64,000 nucleotides of DNA from Drosophila pseudoobscura (taxonomy: Eukaryota; Arthropoda; Insecta; Diptera; Drosophilidae): assembly GCF_009870125.1 (NCBI RefSeq), contig NC_046679.1, forward strand, positions 1,798,001 through 1,862,000, read 5' to 3'. This document shows positions 21,655-31,135 of the stretch, in pieces. A program made the position numbers and the translations under genes. How positions within the stretch are numbered: position 1 is the first letter of the stretch; each line of letters opens with the position of its first letter. The notes beneath the pieces were generated by a model. It was given only the letters and a program-made list of their open reading frames with translations, had not been told where the DNA came from and made no database searches.

Positions 21655-21989
21655 GTTGCCAAAAGTTTGTTTTGTTAGTTGCCTTTTGTTTACTACTGCA
21701 AGTGCGAGAAGGTTACTACAACTACGTTGTTGTTGCTACTGCTGCTGTGCTGTTGTTGGCGCTGGACGATACTTCTGGTGGCGTGGGCGGCGCTTCCTTT
21801 GGCGGCGGTTCGATCGGCTGGATTTTATCTATTATGCCACCCCCTTGGCAGAGCGCTACTACTACAATCTCGTGATCCTTGTGAAGGGTTTGTAGGTCCA
21901 GTTTGTGCCAATTTTAAGACGTGCAACAGCTTTCCGCTCTTTTCCCCGCACTTGTAAGTTTTCGTTTTTACGATTTTGTCAGGCCTATT

Positions 21990-22140
21990 CTGTTCAGTGA
22001 CCGACCCTCAGAAATATACCGAAACTACGTCACATATTTCAAAATATACCGTAAATATACTGACGAATTATTTGTATTCAAGTTGCATCATATTCTTCGT
22101 TTTGGATATTCCGTGGAATATTATATTACTATTTCTACAA
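21990..22140. repeat. Dispersed Motif 1/Motif 6 repeat, copy B
   Basis: Degenerate Motif 1 (CAGTGACCG), then CCCTCAGAAATATACCGAAA, CAAAATATACCGTAAATATA and CTGACGAATTATTTGTATTC. Shares an almost exact run with copy A (from about 559) that covers both the motifs and the sequence beyond them. Confidence 0.65.
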
Positions 22141-22633
22141 GACTGGTTACCTTTTAGTTCTCATCTCCACTGGTTTGTTTATAATATATGGGTTAAGCCA
22201 AACCAGTCAACAAAAATTTCCACTAAACTTATTTCCTTACATGGTAGCTACACGCTAACTACACATGTGCTACAAACTAACTACATGTTCATGTAATTAC
22301 CAAAGGCGACACCTGCAGGGGAAATGTGTATGTTTCAAAAATGTTTGCCCGTTTTTCTTCCATATAAGCCCCATGGAAGCGCCAGTGTATAAAACCTCCG
22401 TTATCCACTTTTTGACACGCCTTTATTCCCGACATTTATGAACAAATTGAGTTCGATCCGATTCAGTAATCAATGTGGACTGGGAAAAGGCTCTAAGTGG
22501 CATTTCTACACGGTTTCTACATTGGTGCATTCGTCTAGAGGGTGAGTCCATAACGCGTCTTAAAAAATACTGGAAGATACTATGAAAAGTATAAAATTTC
22601 CAAGGTGCGTGAGCTAGACGTGGTGGCAAGAAA

Positions 22634-22850
22634 ATCAGTGTGACCGCGGACTTATCGTTAAAATATACCGTCGACCGTCAGAAATATAGCGAAATATAAA
22701 TTCTCTTTTCAAAATATACCGTAAATATACCCATGAAAAAACTAACAGTCCAGTTTAACGACTTGAGGTAAATGCCGAAAAATATTACTGTTTATAATAA
22801 TAGGAACCGTATTCCTCGATTTTTATATTCGATTTGATATTACTACTTAT
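22634..22850. repeat. Dispersed Motif 1/Motif 6 repeat, copy C
   Basis: Perfect Motif 1 at 22636-22646 (minus orientation), CGCGGACTTATCG, then AAAATATACCG units at 22660 and 22710. The tail TATTCCTCGATTTTTATATT at about 22811 matches the tails of copies A and D. The Motif 1 faces left toward EloB, about 1 kb away. Confidence 0.6.
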
Positions 22851-23004
22851 ACCTAAACCCATAACACTACTAATTAATCAGTTTGCTGTTAAAATACATT
22901 TAATTTCGTATTGCTGTAGCCCTGGTTCACCGCAAAAAAGGGGCTAAAAGATACCTAACCAACTGTCAGTGTCACTTTTTTCCCCGTCTGCTTGTTGCCA
23001 CGAA

Positions 23005-23525
23005 ATGGTTTTGCTGGACAATTCGAACGTAAATAAATGAAAGATACTTGAAATTCAGACGAAATAACTAACGAAACTTGCTTACAGTTCATACTCCGCT
23101 TGGAGAAGATTGCCAATGCGGCCAAGAAAGATTCTTCTTTCACAGTAACATTCAAACGCTGTAAGTATCGCACACTAGCTGATTCCATTCCACACCTGCA
23201 TTCGAATTAGTAATAATCTCCCATTATCACTTCCAGACGATGGCAACAACAAACCCGTGCCTAGAGCTGGAAGACCACCGTTACCCAAGCCAGATGTCTA
23301 CATGTGTCTGGTGCGAGCCCAGTGCAAGTCGCAAAAGGTAAGTGTACGCCAAAGTCCTTACAATATTAGCGTTAATTGGAAATTTTTCGACAGATTTCCA
23401 CAGTTGTGCGCCAGGAGGATGTACCCACCATGATGGGAATGTACTCGCAGTTCATGAAGAGCAAAATGGACGGCCTGAAACGTGTAAAGAAAGTGAAGAG
23501 CAAGGCCAAAGCGACCAAGGGATAG
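23005..23525 (+). CDS. Srp14: Signal recognition particle subunit SRP14
   Basis: Exons 23005-23028, 23088-23160, 23237-23337 and 23394-23525 give 109 residues. The order of motifs matches SRP14: MVLLDNSNFILRLEKI, TVTFKRYDGNNKPVPR, then KISTVVRQEDVPTMMGMYSQ, FMKSKMDGLKRVKKV and a Lys-rich end. SRP14 pairs with SRP9 on the Alu domain of 7SL RNA and slows translation elongation while the ribosome is brought to the ER. The C-terminus is short and basic, without the Ala-rich extension of the primate protein. The gene is tail to tail with the unrecognised 208-residue gene (stops 117 bases apart). A second SRP subunit, Srp72, lies 8 kb away. Confidence 0.95.
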
Positions 23526-23642
23526 TCGGGGGCTTGAGAAATTCGGGGTTTAGGTACAAATATTATTTGCCTGTTTGCCAGGTTATTCGTTTTAAATGCA
23601 TTTGCAACCGTATGTGTATTTGTTTCGCTTGTTATTGAACTA

Positions 23643-24378
23643 TTATAATACGATGGAACGAGGGTAGAGATCTCTTTGGACGCACAAATCTAGCAGCCAC
23701 TTGGGCAATCTGTTGTTCCTTAGCCCGTAAATGTGCTTTGGTCTTATCAGATCCACGAAGGCATACAGATCTGGGATGAATTCTTTCTCCCCTAGCAGCG
23801 CGTCGTCAATGTACAAGATATCAATGCCTTCGCCAAGGGCACGATGAAAAGATGCACAGGCTTTGGGCAGAAAATCCAAATATTCAGACAATTCATCCAC
23901 AATCAGAGTTCTCGTGTGTCCATCTGTAATTAAAGTCTGCAATGGGTACTTGAAAGACCATCATTTACAGGATAGACTCACTCTCTATGCAGTACATGGT
24001 CATGTTCATCCCGTCTTTGCTTTTTCCTACTGGTATCAGCGTCAAAGTGATCTTCGTTTGATCGAAGGTCACTTCAGTCGGTTTGTTGGGACTTATGACT
24101 TGACGAGTGCAGTATTTGTAGACTTCTTTACAATTGTCCTGCGATCGCAGCCGAAGCATATGCTCCTCGGAGCCAATGATGCATGCGCACCATTCGGTGG
24201 GCACAACATGCTCTTTGAAGGCGGCTGACGTCAAGACAAGCGCTCCGTTGTGCTAAAAAACCAAGATTGGGAATGTATATGATTGATGATCGACATTACT
24301 TACCTGTTCGAAGGGTCCATACTTTTTTTGGGCATCTAAAATCAGCGGCTGACCAAGATCATTCAAAAACATATTCAT
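23643..24378 (-). CDS. Unrecognised conserved-looking protein, 208 aa
   Basis: Exons 24378-24304, 24252-23982 and 23923-23643 give 208 residues. The third exon uses the acceptor ATTACAG; the CAG 14 bases earlier is out of phase. The protein starts MNMFLNDLGQPLILDAQKK. It appears soluble and compact, with no signal peptide or membrane segment and no low-complexity tract, and mixes beta-like (ITLTLIPV) and helical stretches (VDELSEYLDFLPKACASFHR, IPDLYAFVDLIRP). I do not recognise the family and assign no function. Six cysteines are not arranged as a metal site. Repeat copy D, with Motif 1 starting two bases upstream of the ATG, is its promoter, so the 5' UTR must be very short or the true start is the second Met (residue 3). 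Confidence 0.75.
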
Positions 24379-24560
24379 GCAGTGTGACCGCGGATTTATC
24401 TTTAAACTATACGGTCCGGCCCTCGTAAATATACCAAAATATACCGTCTCTGTTAAAAAATATACCGTAAAAATACTGACGAAGTCAAGTTCTATTATAC
24501 ATATTCCTCAATTTTTATATTCCGTCGAATATTACTAGCTATATAGATCTCTCAGCCATG
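24378..24560. repeat. Dispersed Motif 1/Motif 6 repeat, copy D
   Basis: Perfect Motif 1 at 24380-24390 (minus orientation), CGCGGATTTATC, then AAATATACC units at about 24427, 24434 and 24458, AATACTGACGAAG, and a tail with CATATTCCTCAATTTTTATA. It abuts the ATG of the 208-residue gene. A further partial unit lies at 24676-24860 (AAAATATACCGATAC; ATATTCCTCGATTTTTATAT). Confidence 0.65.
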
Positions 24561-25786
24561 CCCATATAATTTTATACAGTTAATGAACCTATTTTCTAAT
24601 TGACTGGTTTAAACACTTGCTTTTATTGGATTTCTATATAACAATGGAAATGAAATTTAATAGATTGATGAGATCGGTAAAATATACCGATACTAAGAAA
24701 TATAACGATGAAAAAGCAATCTTAGGCCTCTTAACCCCCTTTATTTCAACAGGTGAACAAATTGTTTGTAAATATTTGTAGATCCATTTTAGCCTTTCTC
24801 TTTTACTTATAAAAAACTCACGATATTCCTCGATTTTTATATTCGGCTTAATATTCCTTTCACCTGACCATCGACAAGGAGGGTTACTAGACTCTAGATA
24901 ATTCTCGTTTTTGTTAGGTCTAAGAAAGATATATACATGCTTTCCACTTTCTTTTTTATTTATACCCAGCTAAACCAATAACCATACTGTATGGTTAGTG
25001 GCTAAACTCAGTGCCATACAGCCACAAATCCAATACGGATATCGATAACAGACATGGAATAGTTATCGAATTTGAATTTTAGATTTCAATTCAAAGATAA
25101 AACAAAGTTTTGATTTGTGTTTAGTAGAATTTATCTTTATAAGTATACGGGTTTCTTTAAACTGTTCTTCTCCGTTAAACATACATACATATACTGTTTT
25201 TCTCTATTATCTATCACAATGAATATTTGTGTACGCGTGTTTAAATGTGTGTCTTTGTCATAGAATTTGGATCACGTTACATATTGGGAACAATCAAATT
25301 GACTTATGCTAGCAATAAACTCGTTTACGAACAACTTTACACGCATATGTAATGTATAAATTTTTCCATTTTGCGGTTGGAACAAAGACAGTCTTGTACA
25401 ATATCCGAAAGGATTGTTCTCGAACCGGCTACACATCCGATATTGCGTTTGTAATTATTACTCGACATTTGGCCATTAATGAGCAAGTGTGTGTGTGTGC
25501 GTAAATGTGGACAAAGATGAGGGAGGGAAGGGAGACTTATATAGGAAAGGAATGAAAACATAAAGAAAGACTCATTCAATCAATAGAATAAATGTACAGA
25601 TAGATTCCACCAGAAAACACCCGAGAGCGCGGCGTGCTGGTACAATAAGAAAATGACTAAACGCACAAGAACGTGCACATCATAGATATACATAACAAAA
25701 AATATATAACTTAAGAGTAGAAATTAAATTAATTGATTAATCTGTATAGGTAACAATATATTCCAACCTAACTCTTCCGACGGGGT
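24379..25786. other. Gap between the 208-aa gene and the PKD-protein gene
   Basis: Repeat copy D and its partial neighbour occupy the left 480 bases. The rest is AT-rich and probably includes the 3' UTR of the PKD-domain gene. No coding sequence was recognised. Confidence 0.55.
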
Positions 25787-28296
25787 TCAGTTGAAAGTGT
25801 TGTAGCGCAGATTGCTATCCACATCGCCGACATTGCCGCCAAAGCCGCCCGCCTGCGAATTGGTTGGCTCGTCGGCCATGAGATCTGTACTGGACTGCGA
25901 GTGGCGCCGTGGGCCCGGCCATGCCCAAACATCGCGTATGCTGTCGATGAGACGCTGCGAGAACGTCTTGTACTCCATGTCCACCGACTGCGTGTCCCCG
26001 AAATTGAAGTCAGCGACTTCCACGGTGAAACTGTGCCCCAAAATACATTATATAGAATCTCTTTTGCCATGCCAAGATGGTATAATCTCACCGATTCCGG
26101 CTCTGTATGTAGTAGGCCACGCCAAAGACCACGAGTATGACGGCCATCAGAGTACAGGTAACAGGCACAACCACTACGGAAAGCTGCGACTGCTTCTGGG
26201 CTGCAAACACAACGAGTAGAAAGCGTCAACCAAGCGTCAAAGGAGTAGTGAAGAAAGAGAGATCTATACACACCTTCGTACATGTTGATGGTGACCTGGT
26301 TGACCGTCTGTGAGACCTCGTTGCGTATGACAAACAATATGGTTTTACTTTCGGAGAAGTAACGCTTGTAGCTAAACGCACACTTGTTGTACACATCATA
26401 GATGGTGCATGTCTCATTGCCTGTGGCATTATAGGGTGCTGCAAAGGCACAAAGGTAGGGTTTCTTTTGCTGCTTCACTGGGGCGAGGTGTCCACTTACC
26501 ATTGTAGACCTTCACGCAGACTTCGAATGGCGGCGACCCCTTGCAGCTGACGTCTAGGCTAAGCATCTCCCAGTGCTGCAGCCAGTTCTTGCCGGTGGTA
26601 CCGAAGCTGACAACCGGATCTGGAGCATGGAAATAAATAGCATGAAATAGAATTACCCAAATGGGACTCTGCTAAACTCACCCTTGGACACAATGCGATG
26701 CTGGAAGTACCCATAGATCTTACGCGAATCCTGCGCTATGATCTTTCTGTCCACGCAATTGTATGGCGGCTCCACGCCAGGCACCACAGTGAGATGGGAA
26801 ACCCTTCGCACGCCCAGAGGATTGACCAGAGCAACCGATACGTTCAAAGAGGAATCTGCGTTCTGCTGTTGCTCCTTCAGGGCACTGGTTAAGTTCAGGC
26901 CAAGAATGGCGGCATTGGCGTGCATAGCCTGAATTAAGTCGCGTTTGGAGCGCGTGGGCGGCTTGGGAGTGGTACTGGTTGTGGTCGTCGTGGCTGGGGT
27001 TGTTGTGCTCGATGTGGATGTGGTGGTTGCAGGTGTTGTGCTAGTTGTCGTCGTCGTACTGGTCGTCGTCGTTGTCGTAGTCGTGGTCGTGGTAGTGGTA
27101 GTGGTCGTGGTCGTGGAGGGCGTGGGCTCGGGCGGCCAGTCCAGCGACGCAACGACCAGAACCTCGATATCATAATATTGCTCTGCCTTCTGATATGTGG
27201 CCAGATAGTCCAAGGCACTCGACATGCCTAGATATGTGCAATTTTGAAACCAGTACGTCTGAATGTGATAGCCGTTCTCCCGCAGAAACTCTATGTCGGC
27301 CGGCCACAGCGATATACTATGATTCACTGCGCCTTGGGTGGAAACAAAGTCGTGCGGCCGCGACGCATTGCCCTGAATGAGCTGCAGCCTGCCGCCCAGC
27401 GTGTCATCCAACATAATGCTGGACTTGTTCTCCGCCACCGTTATCCAAAACAGATAGGACTTATCAACCCTCACTTCCACGACCCGCTCACCCGGCTGCA
27501 TGTGATCCTTGGTGTACTCCAATGTCCAGTTGCTAACGGCTTGGGTTGTCTCAATCACCTGCAGCAAACGGATATACAATAAAATAATATAATAGTTGTT
27601 TCGCTTTTAAAATGCAAATTAATCAACAATAGGGGGAAAAACGGACCGCTTATAGAACAGCGTACCAGGCACGATCGGAAAAGCTGTCGCGCTTAAATCA
27701 AATTAGCATTAAATCCAATGACGCCATATCAATTGAAGCGAAGCGAAGCCACGATTCGCCTCTATTCTAAAATTGGGCCCCGGGGAAAATTGTATGACTA
27801 TTAGCTTTTAATCCAACCTAAGGCCTGGGCATATGTCTACTTTCTTTCGGGCAGGTGAAATGCCTGAACGTGTTCTCTTTCGTGGCTTAATCAGGCATAA
27901 ATGGGCGTACGCCCCACCAGCACACCAACACACACGACCAACAGAAGCGTTTGCATTTTGCAATTAAAATGAATTATTAGTCATGCCAAATGGGACGGGA
28001 TTTCTTTTGTCAGCGGCCGTTACCTTTCGATGTCCCGCATTGTCCTTCCAAACGAACTTGTAGGTGCCGTCGGGGGCGGGTTTGTTGCCGTCGAAGAGCG
28101 TGGCAGTCACGTTCACCGTGGATCCAATGAGCGCCTGGTCGGGTGCATTTATTAGAACTATGAAACATGTAACTGCAATCGGAGAATATCATTAGTTTTA
28201 TTATTGATTATTGATTCCATGCCATGCATCCATACCTGTTTGCACAAAAGCGTAGAAAATCAACGTCGCCGTCAGTGTGTGGACTGTGCGAGTCAT
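25787..28296 (-). CDS. PKD-domain type I membrane protein with mucin-like stalk
   Basis: Seven coding exons, 28296-28236, 28172-28024, 27558-26682, 26619-26500, 26438-26274, 26200-26092 and 26030-25787, give 574 residues. Signal peptide MTRTVHTLTATLIFYAFVQT; then a PKD-like Ig fold (ALIGSTVNVTATLFDG, GTYKFVWKDNAG). A run of about 50 residues of nearly pure Thr/Ser/Pro (about 216-268) looks like a mucin stalk, ending TPKPPTRSKRD with a furin-type RSKR site at about 273-276. A Cys-containing second ectodomain follows, then one membrane helix at about 465-488 and an 86-residue cytosolic tail. The plan resembles the PMEL/GPNMB/TMEM130 group, where convertase cleavage and O-glycosylated repeats are known; orthology is inferred. 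Many NxS/T sites suggest N-glycosylation. Intron 2 is 465 nt. Confidence 0.8.
26950..27125 (-). repeat. Thr-codon simple repeat (mucin stalk)
   Basis: Interrupted ACN repeat encoding long Thr runs, mixed with Ser, Ala and Pro codons. It uses varied Thr codons (ACC, ACT, ACG, ACA), so protein-level selection seems more likely than simple slippage alone. Unrelated frames through it give long open Val-rich sequences that are artefacts. Confidence 0.7.
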
Positions 28297-28982
28297 TTTC
28301 GCAATGTCGTATTGTCCCCCGACCCGCAGATGCTTAATGTGGAAAATCACTTGTGCTGGTGCTCCCTTGCCACCGCCCCTTCGCCCATTCGACTATCGTA
28401 ACAAACAAAAAAAATCAAAAACAAACACAAAGAGGGAGGGTACGACGTTTTTGCACAACGTTTACACCCACTTTTATAGCTTATTCTACACGTTGAACAC
28501 GGTTAATTGCTTTAGATTTCGAGGCAAAGCTGCTTTCTACTAGCTGAGCAGCATTTGCAATTGCAGTTCTATTGCGTTTTTAATTTGTTCTAAAAAATGT
28601 CTGCAGGCTGCAGTGGAAATGAATCGCAAATAGCAGTTTGCTGTCTGGCAACTCTGCGCAGCAGGGTTGCTCTTTTGGAGAGGAAAATTTATCGAGATGG
28701 CAACACTGATTAGTGCAATTTAAAATAACGATCAGTCGTGTTTTTTTTTAGTTATGTTTAAAATACTAATTTTCGTTTTATTCGTTAGTTGTAAATAATC
28801 ATATATGCCTGCGTACATATCTGTTGGTGTGTGTGTGTATATGTTAATATTTGAAGTAAACTTAATAGTAAAAATGAAATACAACGAGATGAAAAAGCAA
28901 TAATTACTTTGGGATAAGCAGACCGCACAAAATACTACTCAATACATTGCTTAGAGCAGACGACGACGGTTCGTCCGCCCGC
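28297..28982. other. Gap between Septin2 3' end and PKD-gene start
   Basis: Septin2 3' UTR on the right (AATAAA on the minus strand near 28780) and the PKD-gene promoter on the left. A sequence GAGATGGCAACACTGATTAG near 28694 is weakly Motif 1-like. No gene seen. Confidence 0.55.
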
Positions 28983-30684
28983 TTACTTCTTCTTGCTTTT
29001 GCCCAACGTAAGCGTGTGGTGGGCCGAGGCCAACTGCTGCTTGCGCCGCTGAAAGTCAAGATAGTCCTCCTCGAGAGCCTTCCGCGACTCCTCCAGCTTT
29101 CGCTTCTCCTCGGCATGATCGCGCTTCAACTTCTCGAACTTGGCATGCAAGTCCTTCTCGCTCTCCTTCAGCTCGGCCTCCTTCTCCTTGACCCGCTGCA
29201 CAAACATCTGCCGTACCTCCTCCTCTTTGGACTGCAGCTCGGCCAAATGATTCGAGCGCTTTGCCTCGAACGTCTGCTGGAACGATATCGGCTTGTTCTC
29301 GCTATCCACATCGCTGAAGCCCATCTGCTCCAGGCGCTTCTGCCTGTACAGCTCGTAGTGTCGCGTGTGGGTCTTCTCCCGCATATCCTCCATGTTTGTG
29401 CGAATGAGCATCTCCCGCAGCTTGACAAAATCGCAGTGGGTCTCGTTCTCCACCTGCACCGTGCCCCAGGGATACTGGCGGGCGCGTATCAACTTGTTGC
29501 CCACCTTGATGAACTCTGTGCTGCCCACGACGGCAAAGGGAATGTGTGAATTCATGCTGGTGTTGGTCTCGGCCACGGTCTCGTCATCGGTGGGAAACTG
29601 ATAAATGTGCACCCCATTGGTGTTCAGCTCCTGGATGATCTTCGCCTTGAATCGCTGCAGTTCCACCTTCGAAATGGTGTCGGCCTTTGCAATGACCGGT
29701 ATAATGTTCACCTTGCTGTCCAGCTTCTTCATGCACACCAAGTCCAGCGACTTGAGGCCATGGCCCGTCGGACAAATGAAGTAGAGGCATATATGGATGC
29801 GACTGTCGTGGCATGTGACCAGCGAACGTTTGATTTTTAGCTCCTCCTGCAGATAGTTCTCGAACTGGGCATCGATGTAGTCGACGACCGCCTTGAACGA
29901 ATCGTCTTTGTTGATCTGATCCCCATAGCCCACTGTGTCGCAAATTGTCAGCTTGAGCCGCACATTGCTCTCCTGCAGCTCGTACGTGTGGGCCTTCAAC
30001 TTAACGCTGGGCAGGGTGTGGGGGCTTGGCGTCGACTCAAAGCTCGTGTTAAAGAGCGTGTCCATCAGTGTGGATTTGCCAAGACCAGTCTCGCCTGCGT
30101 TGATAGAAAACGGAAATGGAAAGGGGGAAAAATTTGTATCAAAATCGTGCCATAAGTGAGCCTCAATTGGGCACTAGACTGCCATGCCCGGCATTGGTGT
30201 CAGGGTGAAATCTGTAGAAAGCAGCATTGAAAATCGATTGGATTGGTGGTAGGCAGGCCCTCTGCATGTTAATCATTTGAAGGCGTCCGTCTGCGCCAAT
30301 TCCAATTGTTTAAAAGCGTACACATGCACGAGTATGTATGCATGTACATATGTACGTGAGTCATTTCATACAATATTTGGATCCCTGTCCAATGCACTCC
30401 ACTCCCAGCTCCACTTCAAACATACATACACACACACATGCATGCATGTGTACACAAGTCCGTCTTCGTTGATTCACTCTGTGCCGCCGCATACACACAC
30501 ACACACCAATAGTATAGTGCATTCGTATATACACACCTATACACATGACGTTGAAAACGAATCCGTTCTGAACGCTCTTGTTGACCAATTGATCAGGCAG
30601 GCTATCGAATCCCACATGGCCTGATTGCTTCAGAGTGCGTAGATGCATCTCCTTTTTATTGACGAAATCCACTTCAGCAGTCAT
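28983..30684 (-). CDS. Septin2: Septin 2
   Basis: Exons 30684-30537 and 30094-28983 give 419 residues. The GTP-binding domain has G1 GETGLGKS (50-57), split by the intron, G3 DTVGYG (102-107) and G4 AKAD (185-188). The septin unique element follows, with [20 protein letters not shown]. The C-terminal third is a long Lys/Glu coiled coil ([18 protein letters not shown] ...) ending GKSKKK. Septin2 forms hetero-oligomeric filaments with Septin1 and Peanut at the cleavage furrow and cell cortex. Intron 1 is 442 nt and contains ACACAC runs reaching into the donor. The start ATG lies 451 bases from Srp72 across a divergent promoter with repeat copy E. Confidence 0.95.
30095..30536 (-). other. Septin2 intron 1
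   Basis: 442-nt intron rich in CA/TACA simple repeats (30420-30540). No nested gene seen. Confidence 0.7.
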
Positions 30685-30754
30685 TTTGCAACAATTCAAC
30701 ACAGAAAAACCGAACGACCAGACTAAATATATCGCGCAAAAGGCGTCGGCCAGG

Positions 30755-31070
30755 GACCCTCAGAATGTACCGAAATATATCGTCATATTTTGAAAATATA
30801 CCGTAAATATACCGATAAAAAGACGAACTTAGCCCACTTACGCCCCCTCTATTTAAACAATGTTACTGATTGTTAATTTTTCTTTTAGATCCATGCCATG
30901 AACTTAAAAAAACCACGATATCTTTCCCCTGTCAAGTCGAAAATTGTTTCATTAATCGGATAAAATGATCTCGGCAGGGCTGAGGGTTCTATCTAAATTC
31001 GTCGGAATATCAAAAACAAGGTTGATGATGAGACGGTATATTTCGGTAAATCCACGGTCACACTGCACGC
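30755..31070. repeat. Dispersed Motif 1/Motif 6 repeat, copy E (both ends)
   Basis: The left part (30755-30815) has GGGACCCTCAGAATGTACCG, GAAAATATACCGTAAATATA and CCGATAAAAAGACG. The right part (31030-31070) is inverted: ACGGTATATTTCGGTAAATC then a perfect Motif 1 at 31055-31065 facing Srp72. The two halves look like inverted copies around a spacer and match the divergent layout of Septin2 and Srp72. Confidence 0.6.
31055..31065 (+). promoter_or_regulatory. Motif 1 of Srp72
   Basis: CGGTCACACTG, a perfect YGGTCACACTR match, 71 bases upstream of the Srp72 ATG, preceded by a Motif 6 (ACGGTATATTTC). Confidence 0.7.
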
Positions 31071-31135
31071 AAATCGAAAGTTCACGTCGACAAGTTAAAT
31101 TTTTTTACCCACTGGCTTCTTTTCTGTAAATAAAC

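Larger units (their letters stand above)
21655..23004. other. Divergent EloB / Srp14 upstream region with two repeat copies
   Basis: 1.35 kb. Holds the EloB 5' flank (GC-rich to about 21830), repeat copy B (21990-22140), AT-rich spacer and repeat copy C (22634-22850). A degenerate Motif 1 (CAGTGTCACTTTT) near 22967 is close to the Srp14 start. Open frames here are not convincing. Confidence 0.55.

Noticed and set aside
22423-22629. Minus-strand open frame left of the copy C Motif 1
   Set aside because: Orientation fits the promoter element, but the frame has no ATG at its start, no splice partner and no recognisable protein.
26945-27175. Val-rich plus-strand frame
   Set aside because: Reverse reading of the Thr-codon repeat of the PKD protein.
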